Source of the DNA: Ryuthela nishihirai
Taxonomy: Eukaryota; Arthropoda; Arachnida; Araneae; Heptathelidae
Direction: 5' to 3'
Length of the DNA: 64,000 nt
NCBI GenBank assembly: GCA_038380435.1
Contig: JAWZYU010000024.1
Coordinates: 54,336,613-54,400,612 of the forward strand
Shown: piece by piece, positions 32,319 to 43,328 of the stretch
Layout of the letters: each line of letters opens with the position of its first letter
Numbering within the stretch: position 1 is the first letter of the stretch
The notes under the pieces: generated by a model
The model's database searches: none
Told to the model about the DNA's origin: nothing
Seen by the model: the letters and a program-made list of their open reading frames with translations, nothing else
Program-made: the position numbers and the translations under genes

Positions 32319-33052
32319 AAATAGAAATCAAAATTCAACCAAGTTGCAGAGGCAAGTTTCTATTTCTGCGCAGTATATTTAGTATGTTTTCTTTAAAGGA
32401 GTAAATTAGTTATAGAGATAAATAGCACTATACTTAGAGCGAAAATTTTTTCCGATTTCATCGGTAGCAGGTAGCGGCCGAGAGGTTACGTAAAAAATAA
32501 GTTTGCATCATAAACAAAATGGTGGATATTGTACCACGAACTTTTGGTTTATTTTCTAATTTTAAGGGCACATAGGAAGATGAGAATTTTTTCAATATTT
32601 TTTATTTTGACCTTCTTTTGGTATACGGGTTAAACTGCTTTAGAAACAGCGGTCTAAGGTCATTTAAAAGTCACCCTTTCTTTTATGCCATTCATTCCTT
32701 CACTATTCACATACTTCTCATTTCCTTCCATTTAACATCTGATATACTTCGGTTTTAAGTTTGGTAATAAACTGAGAAAAGTTTACGAATACTCACGTAT
32801 CACTTCTATTGCTGCAAATCCAAAATAATCGTATGTTACGATTACAATAGGAATTTAATCAAAATCTTCCCAAGCAAACATTCACTACACAGTTATGTAT
32901 GGCTACTACAGTGGACATATTTTATCTTTACGTCTTTTGAAGTATATGACCGACTAATATATCAGATGGACGAGAGGTTACCTGCTTGGCACAGAATAAG
33001 GATCTGTGATCTGTGCCTGCTTGGCACAGATTAAGGATCGGTGAACTGTGCC
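32319..33052. other. Unassigned; short tandem duplication at 32985-33055
   Basis: No gene seen. CTGCTTGGC(A)CAGA.TAAGGATC.GTGA.CTGTGC is repeated about 2.5 times at its right end, next to a SINE. Confidence 0.4.
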
Positions 33053-33210
33053 TGCTTGGCTACTGATCAAAATTACCTGGGTTTGAGACCTGGAAAAGAC
33101 ATGGATGTTTTCTTTCTGTGAACAAACATTTTTAAGAGATCTCTATGGAGTATTACACTAAGATTCTTGTCGCACCTTCATGGTAAGCAGCTGCTTGAAG
33201 GATAATTTTC
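33053..33210 (+). mobile_element. SINE family A, diverged copy
   Basis: GCTTGGCTACTGATCAAAATTACCTGGGTTTGAGACC (head with B box), a shortened body and GGTAAGCAGCTGCTTGAAGG at the 3' end. Confidence 0.75.
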
Positions 33211-33479
33211 TTTACATAGAGTTTAGGAAGCATTTCCACAGCAAAACTGAAGTAAGTCCTACACTTAGGAGTATGTAGGGATGGGAGTGATCACAATGAA
33301 ACAACAATTTCAAAATCTATTTACGATTAAACAGCTTAAATAAATTTCTGGCATGGAAGAAAAATTGCGTGTTTGAATATTTTAGGTGCTTGAGAGTACA
33401 TTAAAAAATTACTAAAAAGGGCGATACTTTTAAAAAGAGGTTGATAACACTGATTTGACCATAAACAGTGTACACGGAG

Positions 33480-33800
33480 CTGATTTCCCATATTAGAAGT
33501 GTTAATTTGTCTCTTGCTTGTTGTTTTCGGCATTTGTGTTCTGTACATATAGTGGAAGAATAGTTTTCATCCCCTCCATCTAATCCTCCAATCATTTTCA
33601 ATTCCCCTCCGTTTTCAGGGGGTACAAAACTTGTGTGGTAAATTTTTCATAGCCTGTGGCATTCTAAGTGTCAGAAGATTTCACTTAACGTGTAGCATGT
33701 TACTTTCGGCATTCGCGTTCTGAAGCTATAGCCGAAGAATAGTTTTCATAATTCACTTTTTTGGGGGGGTTAATTTTTTATAGCCTGTGGCACTTCTGGC
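33480..33800 (+). repeat. Partial tandem duplication
   Basis: TTTTCGGCATTTGTGTTCTG (33525) and TTTCGGCATTCGCGTTCTG (33703), each followed by GAAGAATAGTTTTCAT, together with TTTTTCATAGCCTGTGGCA (33643) and TTTTTTATAGCCTGTGGCA (33773), show two diverged units. 33801-34149 holds nothing recognised. Confidence 0.5.
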
Positions 33801-34149
33801 GTCACAAACTTTCATTTGGCATTAAGTTGTATAAATCATTAAGTTGTCATAAATCATTAAGTTGTTTTATCGAGTTCGAAAGATATGGTGGAACGGTGGA
33901 ACCACAGCTGACAACAGTGGCGGTCGTAAGGAGAGGGCCATGGCCCCCTCTAAGAAACAGAGTTTTATTAAACTTCTCTAAGCTTTTTTTACATATAAAT
34001 ATCTATTTCCTATTATATTTTCCTTTTTAAAGCAAATACACACATTAAGTTTTCGTTCAACTACGAACAATGTGAAGCTCAGGGCTTTGTTGCCCGAAAG
34101 TGTTAACAGCAGACTCTCGCTTGGTTGTCGATAGTGATTCTTTTAAATC

Positions 34150-35825
34150 TTGAGTGACAAGATGATTTCACTAATTATGGTATACCAGACAAGATAGTTA
34201 ACATAGTGAAAGCTCTCTATAATTAACAGAGTCATATGTGAGAGTTGTAAGGCTTGTAGCAATTGATTTTGCATTGCTTCTGGTGTTTGACAAAGGTGCA
34301 TTTTGTCTCCTTTTCTCTTTAGTTTGTTATTTATTGTGTTATGCAAGATTCACTGCAAGGGGAAGATTTTGACCTTAAATATCTGCAGATACCAAAATTT
34401 CTGATTTAGATTATGCTGATGATTTAGCCCTTTTGGTCAAATGAGGTTGATGAGATGAACTTTTTCATTCGAACTGTTGATGAGACTGATAGTAGATTAC
34501 AGTACTGTGCGAATTGATTGGGACAAGCAAAGCCTGGAGAACCTCTTCGATCCGGCTGCATCCAGCGAACCCCCAAACACCCACCCAAGGTCATGTTTTA
34601 GGGATGTTTCACAGCTTCCTGGCCACAGACACTTCATCCCATTGAAGGAATGATAGAGAGCAAAAAGTACATAGGCGTTCTGGAGGCGAAAATGGTCTCA
34701 ACACTGCAGAAGCTGTTTCCTAACGGCGGTGGAGTATTTCAACAGGATCTGGCTCCATGCCACAATTCTAGCTAAGAGCTAAGAGCTTCTTTACCCCTAA
34801 AAAACCTGGTAAACCTTTTTACCTTGGTAAAAAGCTAAGAGCTTCTTTACCCAGCAACATTTGAAGGTATTGGAGTGGCCAGGAAATTCACTCGATCTAA
34901 ACCCCATTGAAAATTTGTGGGCCGTTATTAAAGCGCGCATATCTAAGATGGATTGCACGACGAAAACCAAAATGATAGAAAGTGTCATGAATGTGTGGTA
35001 CCATGACCCTGAAGTGAAGGAGATGTGTAGAAAGCTAGTGGCATCAATGGTTGAGAGGTTGAAATAAATAATTAAAACTAAGGGAGATCACATTCACTAT
35101 TAACTACACTATTATACAAATAAATATTTTTGTTGTGTCTTTGCTACTGAATTTTCCTATTGTCCAAACTAATTTGCACAGTACTGTAGATTTGGCTATA
35201 AACAGAGAAAACTAAAGTAATGAAAATTGGTCAGGCAGGCTGTGATTCAGTTAATGTGAATGGATTCAGTCTTGAGCAGGTGTCACAGTTATGTAACAGA
35301 TGCTGGTGATGTGCGGCATGAGATTAGCAGACAGATAGGAATTGTAGCCAGGGCTTTTAAGAAACTATGGAGAGTGTGGAGAAATAGGCGTCTTCTCCTA
35401 AAGATTAAAATTTGACTGTATAATAGTTTGGTTCTTTCTAGAGTTAGTTATGGTAGTGAAACTTGGACTCTATGTAAACAAGATAACAGGAAACTAGAAG
35501 TTTTTGACTCCAGATGCTTACGTAGTATCTTGGGCATTAGGTGGTTCAACTTTGTAGCTAATGATGAAGTTAGGCAAAGGAGTCGGCAATTTTCTTTAAC
35601 CAGCATATTGTGCAGAGAGAGACTCCGTTGGTTTGGCCATGTTGCCCGTATGGATTATGAACAGTGTGCCTAAAGGGCTCAGAAAGAGGGGGGAGACCTA
35701 GGATGAGAAGGGCAGACAATGACAAACAGGATCTTATTAGAATTGGTGTGCAGTGGCCAGATGCAGCGGATGTAGCTCAGAACAGACTTGCTTGAAGAAC
35801 TAAATTGCATTGTCTGGATGGAAGA
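34150..35825 (+). mobile_element. RTE-like retrotransposon, copy 4, split by a Tc1 element
   Basis: Plus-strand copy, truncated at both ends. It begins near the RT block (GGTATACCAGACAAGATAGTTAACATAGTGAAAG) and runs through TTAGATTATGCTGATGATTTAGCC (LDYADDLA, YADD kept) to 34499. It resumes at 35187 through the C-terminal region (SYGSETWTLCKQDNRK, WFGHVARMD) and ends near 35825 without the TGA tail. Many small indels. Older than copies 1-3. Confidence 0.85.
34500..35186 (+). mobile_element. Tc1-type (DD34E) deletion derivative inside the RTE
   Basis: 687 bp bounded by TA (34498-34499 and 35187-35188), with terminal inverted repeats CAGTACTGTGC(G/A)AATT..TT.GGACA at both ends. Inside is the C-terminal part of a Tc1 transposase on the plus strand: FQQDLAPCHNS near 34740 (catalytic Asp) and WPGNSLDLNPIENLW near 34875 (catalytic Glu), ending at a stop at 35067. 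The N-terminal half is deleted. CTAAGAGCTTCTTTACCC occurs twice (34778 and 34834) around a 40-bp insertion. Confidence 0.92.
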
Positions 35826-36830
35826 TGTCTCGATTTGACAAGTGACCTAGATTATGCCAAGTTTTCACGATTTTGCTAACTTCCCTTAATTTTACAAGAA
35901 AAAAAAATCTAAATTTTCACAACTTCTCTGGATTTTACAGTCTCTTCGAATTCTGTCAACTCCAATTTATTTGGGAGGGAGCCTACCACCCATCCCCCCT
36001 GGCTACATCCTTGCCTTGAAAACAAAACAAAATTGGAAATTCCCTTTTGCATTTTCTATATGTCTTTCAGGGAAAATCCTTCACAATGGCCTAATGGTCG
36101 CCTGCAGACTGAAAACTTAATTATTCCCCATACAAAAATGTCAATCGTCACTAAATATGTGATCAGGTTTCATAGCAACCAATGGATTACTATGAAAATC
36201 TTTCATAATTTCCTTAATGGCCGCCTGCAGACTTAAAACTTAAGACTGCTTCTGGCCGACAAACCGAACAATCGACAAATGTCAAAGTCAAAAGCAACAG
36301 GAAGACAGGCTGTAATGATCATCGAACTCCAATAGAATTTTTAACTGCTATACAATGCTTTTTTTTTTTTGAAACTATCGTCTTTTTCCCCCATAAGTTT
36401 TTGGTTTCGATTTACACGGCGATTTCTTTTAACCTGCCTATTAAGGCTGCTCCCACTCCTGTGTACGTTATGGAGATATAAGTTTATTTTGTTATTAGAT
36501 AGCCCATTTAATCTAGAAGATTCAAATCCTGTGGTTTGTTTAAGAAACACATTAGCGGTATCATAAAACAAAATGTCCCTTCAGTGGCATTCTTCTGATT
36601 GAGTCTGCTAATAAGAAAAATTATTACCTCTCCAAACGTTATCTCGGAAGTGGGTGGTGATGTTGGACAGAGCTAAATTAAACTTGATCTAACAGAATCT
36701 ATTTTTTATCTAATTTATTCCCCAGCCAGGATTAATAATTTTCCATATTGACGAAGCCTGTCTACCAAATGACCGGACACTCTTCTTGAACACACTATAA
36801 ACAAGCCAATCATTTGATTCACAAATGATG
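35826..36830. other. Unassigned; contains a ~120-bp spaced duplication
   Basis: TAATGG.CGCCTGCAGACT.AAAACTTAA occurs at about 36091 and 36213. No exon or transposon recognised. Confidence 0.4.
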
Positions 36831-36876
36831 TGCTGGGAGCACTCTGAAGTGGATACACTTCGGAGTGCTCCCAGCA
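36831..36876. repeat. 46-nt hairpin with 21-bp arms
   Basis: TGCTGGGAGCACTCTGAAGTG (36831-36851), loop GATA, then its reverse complement at 36856-36876 with one G-T type mismatch. It lies within otherwise unassigned sequence. Confidence 0.85.
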
Positions 36877-38302
36877 GGGATATTGTTATCAGACTATTGA
36901 ACTTTGAAAAGCAGCTCAAACAGCATTTAACCAAACTTAACTAAAACTACTCCCTGTACAGCAGCAGGTCCCAACTTTGTCTTTCTTCAACAATCCGGGA
37001 ACATTTCAAACTCGTACGTTGACCAATGGATCATTTAATAATGAAGGTCCTTCTAGCAGCTTCTCTTTGGCTTCTGGAGTATTAAAGGAATCGGGAGTTT
37101 GCATCCAGGAGAAGTAAATGGCAACAAATTCCCCCATACTGCTAATATTTTCAAATATAAAAAAATAGCAGCCTGTTGGGGAAAAAAAAGCTTTCGCAAG
37201 TTTCTTGGAGGGAGACACAGAGGACATGCCCTCTACAAAAAACTTGGGAGAGTTCGTACGGAGGTGGCCAGGAGGCCATGGGCCCCTTCTCATTACTGCT
37301 GCTAGTTGGGCAATAGTGGTAGAGGGCTGAGAGGTAGTGGTCAGTGTGCATCCTATTCATATCCGAAACATGTTCGATGGACGAAAGATAAGGGAATATG
37401 CAAGGCAAAGAAAGCATATCCCATATCATGTACGTACTATTGACATATGATACCCATATGCAAGCAGTCATTGTCCTGCTATAAAAAGTATTTGTAATGG
37501 ACGTCTCCCCATATGTGATTTCAGGTATTGTACTGTCGTGGTATAAAGTTTCCGATTCAGGCTGAATACCTCTGTCCCCAGCATTTCTCTTGACTTATAT
37601 ACAGTCATCACTAAATCCCATATAAAAATGCCAATCGTCACTAAAGAGCACTCATTACTATTGTCTGTAAGCAGGAACATACGTGGGAGGTGGGGAGGGA
37701 ATCAGACCCCGAAAATCCGGTCGACTGATACAAAATATGAAATTTGTGAACATGCTTTAAAATCTAAAACAGATGATTTTGTTAATTTTATTTTAACCCC
37801 ATCCGACACTAAAAATAGAGTAAAAAAATATAAAATCTCATTCCATATAGAATAACATTCTAAACTTTCTTGTTCGGTAGAATTTTTTTGTAATTACAAA
37901 ACCCTTCTCAAATCACCCTACCGAAATTAAAATTACCGAGACCCTTATCTCCCTTTACGAAACTACAAACAAAATTCTTGAAACCGCGCTATACCTGAAC
38001 TCTTGGACCCTTCCCAAAGCTAAATTGTTGAACCCCTCAAACTAAATTCTTCCCCCCGAAACTAATTCCCCCCTATGTACGTATCTGTCTTTCAAGCAAC
38101 TCTCTCCCTGCACCAGTGCAGAAGCAGACAACGATGGGAGGAGATGAGAGGTGGACAAGCCATTTGACTAGGAATACAGCTCCGAATCTCGAGATTGTTT
38201 TCTAATCGTTCTCCTCGACAGAATCACACTCTTCTCAGGTTATTACCTCACCATTTTGTTTGCCTGCTGATATTTTCCGCCATTTTCATGTCTTTCTATT
38301 TG
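36877..38302. other. Unassigned upstream region of PHKA
   Basis: No coding block or repeat end was recognised. A 5' UTR exon or promoter of PHKA could lie here or at 38576-38940, but nothing in the sequence fixes it. Confidence 0.35.
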
Positions 38303-38575
38303 GTGACACAGATGGACTAGGAAATGCTGCCGTCCATATGATGTGACATTAAGCCGTAGTGCAGTGTGTGGGGAGCCATACTCTGCATGTTATGGAACAT
38401 GCTGGATGGCCATAACAAAGGCTCTCATTCTAGAGCTCTCAGAGTCCTTTGAGCTGGCGATTTAGCCCATTGCACAAAAAATGTGCCGCTCAGAAGTATA
38501 ACAGCCTAACCCAACCAGGCCATTTAGCCTATTGTCTGCAAAAATGTGCTTCTTAGAGGTAAAACTACCCAACAT
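38303..38575 (+). mobile_element. SINE family B, degenerate body
   Basis: CTGCCGTCCATATGATGTGACATTAAGCCGT and GTGCCGCTCAGAAGTATAACAGCCTAACCCAACC match the SINE-B body. The last ~60 bp are repeated once in tandem (from 38516). The tRNA head is missing. Confidence 0.7.
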
Positions 38576-38950
38576 CCAAATATTTTAGTTCCTTCACATT
38601 TCTAATCTCTGGACCTGACTCGTTTTTGGACGTGCTGTGATGTACTGTAATAGTGTGCAAAATCTGGAAATGGGAAGAAAACAACATTTTGAAATTCGAT
38701 ACCGTGATGTTCTGTGAATCGAAGACTAAACTAAAGTGACCTAAAGGGTTTATTTTAATCCCTGATTGGTTAAGTTTCGATTAGTGTTTTTTCATTTAGG
38801 AGTGTTCATTAATACCTTTTAACGTGCGAAATATTATGAAGTATGTAACATTGAAAGGCATGAATAAAAAACATCAGCTGTTTAAATTAATTTTCAGTTA
38901 ATGTGTTTTTAAATACTTTAACTTGCTGATTTCTTTCTCATTTTGTCAGG

Positions 38951-39028
38951 ATGAGGAGTAGAAGTAATTCTGGAGTGCGATTAGATTATTATCAACGGTT
39001 AGTGTACAGAACAATTCTGGATCATCAG
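38951..39028 (+). CDS. PHKA: Phosphorylase kinase regulatory subunit alpha (PHKA), coding exon 1
   Basis: PHKA is the large regulatory subunit of glycogen phosphorylase kinase, a cytosolic (alpha-beta-gamma-delta)4 complex that activates glycogen phosphorylase in response to calcium and phosphorylation. The exon starts MRSRSNSGVRLDYYQRLVYR and ends LDHQ before donor GTATGT. The first twelve residues are the near-invariant PHKA start, which separates it from PHKB. A strong acceptor (TTTCTTTCTCATTTTGTCAG, 38930-38949) sits one base before the ATG, so a non-coding 5' exon lies upstream. The exon is 26 codons and ends in phase 0. Confidence 0.95.
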
Positions 39029-39178
39029 GTATGTTGCAGTAGAATTATTAAATTTAAGTATTAACGTGTTTCATATTGTCGATTTATGATGAGAAAAAGG
39101 AAGCAGAAACTATATAGCAAAAAGTTTGGGGTTGTTTTGCTCCTGAGTAGACTTTTCCTAAAGGTAATGTTTTCCTTA

Positions 39179-39377
39179 GCCGTCCCATGGCCGAGTGGTT
39201 AGCGCGCTTGGCTACTGATTTAAGGGACCTGGGTTCGAGCCCCGGATAAGGCATGAATGTTCATGTTTTTCTGCTGAGTTCCTGCCATCCTCTCAGACCT
39301 ACTATGGCATATAAACTGACAAGCTCCTGTCAGACCTCTGTGGCAAGCAGCTGCTTGAGGGGGTATTTTTTTATTTT
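39179..39377 (+). mobile_element. SINE family A, complete reference copy (PHKA intron 1)
   Basis: tRNA-like head with A box TGGCCGAGTGG and B box GGGTTCGAGCCCCGG (Leu/Ser-type by its A box), then a ~120 bp body and 3' end GCAGCTGCTTGAGGGGGT plus T/A tail. A perfect 14-bp duplication TAATGTTTTCCTTA lies at 39165-39178 and 39378-39391. The internal boxes would serve as an RNA polymerase III promoter. Confidence 0.94.
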
Positions 39378-39391
39378 TAATGTTTTCCTTA

Positions 39392-40382
39392 CACCTAACA
39401 AGTGCCACCGAGATCACCATACCATTGTGTACAGCAGAAAAACTAACCAAGATACACCATGCATGCACTGTCCAAGTTCTTTAAGCTGTTCATGTCTTGC
39501 ATTGAATAGTTTAATTTCATACAATAAAAGCCAACATTAGTTAGATTTATTATCCCTACACAAAATATTGTATTTTTGTATGCATATATGAAATGAGTGT
39601 TGTAGAAAAGCACTTTACAGTCCTGCACCTTTTTTTTTATGCAATGTAACAGAAAGATTTCTAAAAAGAAAATAATTTGTGTTTTAAACAAATGGAACCT
39701 AACTGATAAATCTGATCCCCCCATCCCATCCTTGAAGAAAAACATTCTTACTACTGCTAATCACTAAGAGTTAAAATTCCCATTATAAAACCATAAATAA
39801 ATACAGACTACCTTAACAAATTTCAATTGCCTTCCCCCATTCTATAAAGAAATTGTCCATATTCCCTTTTTTCTCAATATTTATAAGGCTCTGTAACTAC
39901 AATCTCAAAACCAAATTGTTTAAACAAGTCCCGTATACAACATAAAACTCATCCTAAATAAAAAGCCAGAAATATTCTTATTAGAGACAATAAATCTTAG
40001 AAGCAACAAAATTAGCAACACTGCCATTCTGAATTGAAAAAACTTATGGCACTGAATATTGCCTGGTTCCTAGGGAGGGGGGGGGGGGATTGACCACAAA
40101 GAGGAATCAGGAGGCTGCTGTATTGTTTATGCTAAAGAGGGGCCTGGAACTGATATTTCTAATAATAGTACTGAATAGGAGGAGAAAGCCCCAATGAGAG
40201 GCTAATTACCCTAAGTCTCTTCTTCCTTGAGGTTTCGATTTCTTTTGCTTTTCACAGCTGAAATAGTTCTTACAATGATTTTGCTCTTGAATGTTTTTTG
40301 TTTCATTGAGTAATTCTTTTGACATAATATTATAAGCAAAATGTATTTACATATTCATAGTAAATACACAGATAACCTGTCG
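39392..40382. other. PHKA intron 1, unassigned
   Basis: AT-rich with a poly-G run at ~40077. No exon or element recognised. Confidence 0.4.
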
Positions 40383-40470
40383 ATATAGAATTCAACATTT
40401 ATTCATCTAAAAAAAATTGCCTGCCGCATCAGCAATAATTTTTTTTCAGATGAATAATTCTTTACGTATA
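40383..40470. repeat. Short inverted repeat
   Basis: TTATTCATCTAAAAAAAATTGC pairs with AATTTTTTTTCAGATGAATAA around an 18-nt spacer. A similar arrangement occurs at 41136. Both may be foldback remains of family C. Confidence 0.5.
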
Positions 40471-40643
40471 TTTGTAATGTAGTTTTATTGATATATTTAT
40501 ATATGTTACAGTTTCAGTTATAAATCATTCTCCCCAAAAAAAAAAGAAATTAGACCATGTCGAAATATTCTACGTGGTCTATATTTAATAATTAAATATA
40601 TATATATATAAAATATATGTATGAATTTATATAATATATCAGC

Positions 40644-40770
40644 GGCCAGTAGCTCAGTGGTCCAGAGCACCTGACATGTTATCAGGAGGTCGTGAGTTCA
40701 TATCCCATCGGCTCGAGACAATTTTTCCTCTAAGTGTTGAATCGACTTCAAAGTGGTAATTTATTAGTGA
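40644..40770 (+). mobile_element. tRNA-like SINE family C (best-preserved head)
   Basis: GGCCAGTAGCTCAGTGGTCCAGAGC (A box/D arm), CCTGACATGTTATCAGG (5-bp anticodon-like stem) and CGTGAGTTCATATCCC (B-box-like). The acceptor ends do not pair, so this is tRNA-derived rather than a tRNA gene. Confidence 0.5.
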
Positions 40771-40823
40771 ATATGTATGAATCATAAATATGTTTGAGTT
40801 TTGTACTGATGAAAAGATTTAAT

Positions 40824-41028
40824 TCCAATGGCCAAGGGATTAGCTTACTTGACTGCTAATGAAAAGGACCTGGGTTTGAGCCTCAAATAAAGAAATGATA
40901 TTTCGTTTCTTGTGTTTTCTCTCTAGTGAGGTCTCGCCTTCCACATAATGTTATCTGTGATACAGTTACACTCACAGGCTCTTGTGAGACTGATGTGGCA
41001 AGCAGTTGATTGAAGAACTTTTTTTTAT
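40824..41028 (+). mobile_element. SINE family A, diverged copy
   Basis: CCAATGGCCAAGGGATTAGC (head), CCTGGGTTTGAGCC (B box), GAGGTCTCGCC, and GGCAAGCAGTTGATTGAAG (3' end). Older than the copy at 39179. Confidence 0.75.
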
Positions 41029-41135
41029 AAAAGCTTGCCAGAATCTAAAGTGGTTAACTCTAAATTTTGTATATTTCGATTTTTAGTCTCCATTTTTCTC
41101 AGAATTTCTGTAATTTTCCGAAATTTAGATTAGAT

Positions 41136-41235
41136 TTGAAATAATTAGCTTAAAAAAAATTTGGTTGCCCTGAGTGGGATAAGAACCCAGAATCCATCCA
41201 GAGCAACCAAATTTTTTTCAGCTAATTATTTGAAA
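41136..41235. repeat. Inverted repeat with ~32-bp arms
   Basis: Arm 41136-41168 (ending AAAATTTGGTTGC) pairs with 41213-41235 (starting GCAACCAAATTTT), around a 44-nt spacer containing AAGAACCCAGAATCC, which is B-box-like in inverse. Confidence 0.6.
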
Positions 41236-42644
41236 CGTTTCTTGTCTACAGAATATTTTCCTGTCATACTTTATTAGTGAATTATAGTGCATTTATTTTA
41301 AATATTGTACTACATAAACTACTTTGCTTATGTGCATTTGCATATGTCTGGTCTAACAGTTGCTGCTATGTTACACTAATCCTAGTAATTGAAACAATAT
41401 GTGGGGAATCATGTTTGCTTATTTCAGTGGGTTTACAATAATTAATTTTTAATAGAAAATTTATTTAATAGTTGCCAATGATAACTTAGTTAGGGTAGCT
41501 GCTTATAAAAAGTCAGTTTTTAATATGTAATATTAAATTAAATTAAATAGGGAGCAAACTTCTTTATCTGTTGAAAAGCACATTTAGAAATCCATGTCAA
41601 ATGTTCACCTCTCCAATTTTTTTCCAATGCAACAAAATGTAATGTATTGCATAAGACTTTTATAGTCAATCTCACTGAATAAATTTAGTTCTAACTGAGA
41701 GATATCGATTTTTTTCCGAAATAAAATGACCAAAGCTATCATTATTAATGATGCCCTCTTCTGTGGAATTTCTGAAAATCAAAGTTTTTCTTCACATGTT
41801 TATTTTTTTTACATTCAGTTATAATAATTGTGAAATGCGAAGGAAAAGAATAACAAATTTTCCTGTTTTCTTATTACACAGAAAAACTGAATTTTATCCA
41901 GGGCTGGACTTACACATAAGCTAATTAAGCTACAGCTTAGAGCCCTCGATTATGTGGGGAATCAAAAATTAAGTTTCAAGTTTACTGTGTCACGGATTTT
42001 TTGAATACTGCAGAGAATACTTTAGGATACTGCAGTTAATTTTTTGAGAAAAAGTGATTAGAAAATAAATTATTTTTATAAAATATTCCATCATATTGTA
42101 GTGAAATTCTACAGAAGGAAGTGACATCTAGAGTCTGTAAGGGGACATATTGCATGGTTAAATAAAAAAAAAGTACAAGTGAAAAAAAATATATCTAAAA
42201 ATATTTTCTCTTTTTTATATTTTTGACTCAGCCATAAATTTATTTTCAAGTTTCTGTAATCCACTACAATTTCTCCAACTCGAGCAATCTTTCATTTCTG
42301 TGTAGTTGTGACCCAAAATATTTACCATTGCAAGTATATGGCTTTCACTTCCCCTTAACATAATGTAATGCATAGCATTTTGATAGAAGAATCGACTTTC
42401 AGACTCCAAGCAGTGAGTGATGGCAATGGAATTATCATTTTTTTTCTTTAAAGAATTATACCAAAATTCAATATCACATTAGAAAGAATATTCAACTTCT
42501 TAGAAAATAATAAATTGTAAATCCACTTTGACTATGGAGTCAAATTAGTCTCCAGATTAATGCCAGAGTGTTGTAAGAACAAAACTAATGCTGACTCTTT
42601 TTTTCCACTATTGTGACCTATCAATCCCTTGTCATTGTTGCTAC
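41236..42644. other. PHKA intron 1, unassigned
   Basis: AT-rich. No gene or repeat end recognised. Confidence 0.4.
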
Positions 42645-43328
42645 TGGTATGATGGTCCACTCATTCACTTTTACTTTTCCTTAACCAGTTTTACTTTATT
42701 TAAGTTAGATTAATCATTTTGTGGATTATCTTTAGTTGGATTTATCACATTTCTTTCACCCAAGCCGCTAAAGGAGTTGTTCATGCCTGACCCCGACCTT
42801 TGATTGACAGCTGCTAAAGCGTGCATAAGGACACGCCCCCTCGTGTCATAGCTAGCGTGATCATAAGTATATGCAAGTGTTCTTCCCAGCCTGCAACACA
42901 CACATGCCAGTTACGTGCCGCATGTATACTAAGTGATGTTAGGTCACAGTGTCAAATAGCAGCAATGCGTTGGTAAGAGTCAGTAGAGAAAATGTTAGTG
43001 AGAGAGGTGTGGAGAGGACAATGTTAGCTGAGAAGTTTGCCAGTTTTGGGGTCATTTAAATGAGCTTTAGTTGCTCAGAATATTGTATTCATCAGTTTAT
43101 TTGGTGAGTTGAATTTTTTGAAAATAAACTTTGATTGTTATATGAAATATTTTGACTTTGCTATTTTTTCTCATAAGCAATGATAATTGATTTTTTTTTA
43201 TTAAGATTTAACTTTAATACTTTGACAATCTTTTGATTTCTTACTTACTAAGTATCACCTATATATTTAGTGAATCATTAAATTTAACTTTATTTGGCAA
43301 GATTAATTGCCTGGCACACGATGATATG
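42645..43328 (+). repeat. Solo-LTR-like repeat, copy 2, 3' end cut by an RTE
   Basis: Aligned with 23993-24741 over nearly its full length, including TGATGGTCCAC, GTTGCTCAGAA, AAATAAACTTTG (AATAAA near 43122) and TTGGCAAGATTAATTGCCT. The final ~60 bp are replaced by the RTE 5' end at 43329. Confidence 0.55.

Noticed and set aside
36710..37305. Possible exon between 36.7 and 37.3 kb
   Set aside because: Open stretches in both strands show no family motif and no consistent splice sites.
39179..39245. tRNA gene at the start of SINE-A (A and B boxes)
   Set aside because: The acceptor stem does not close, and the sequence continues into a repeated body with target duplications, so it is a SINE head.
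40570..40620. AT dinucleotide tract as a promoter TATA region
   Set aside because: Simple sequence inside PHKA intron 1 with no transcript evidence.
40644..40715. Possible Thr-type tRNA gene (anticodon-like TGT)
   Set aside because: A 5-bp anticodon-like stem exists, but the acceptor strands do not pair and the T arm is poor.
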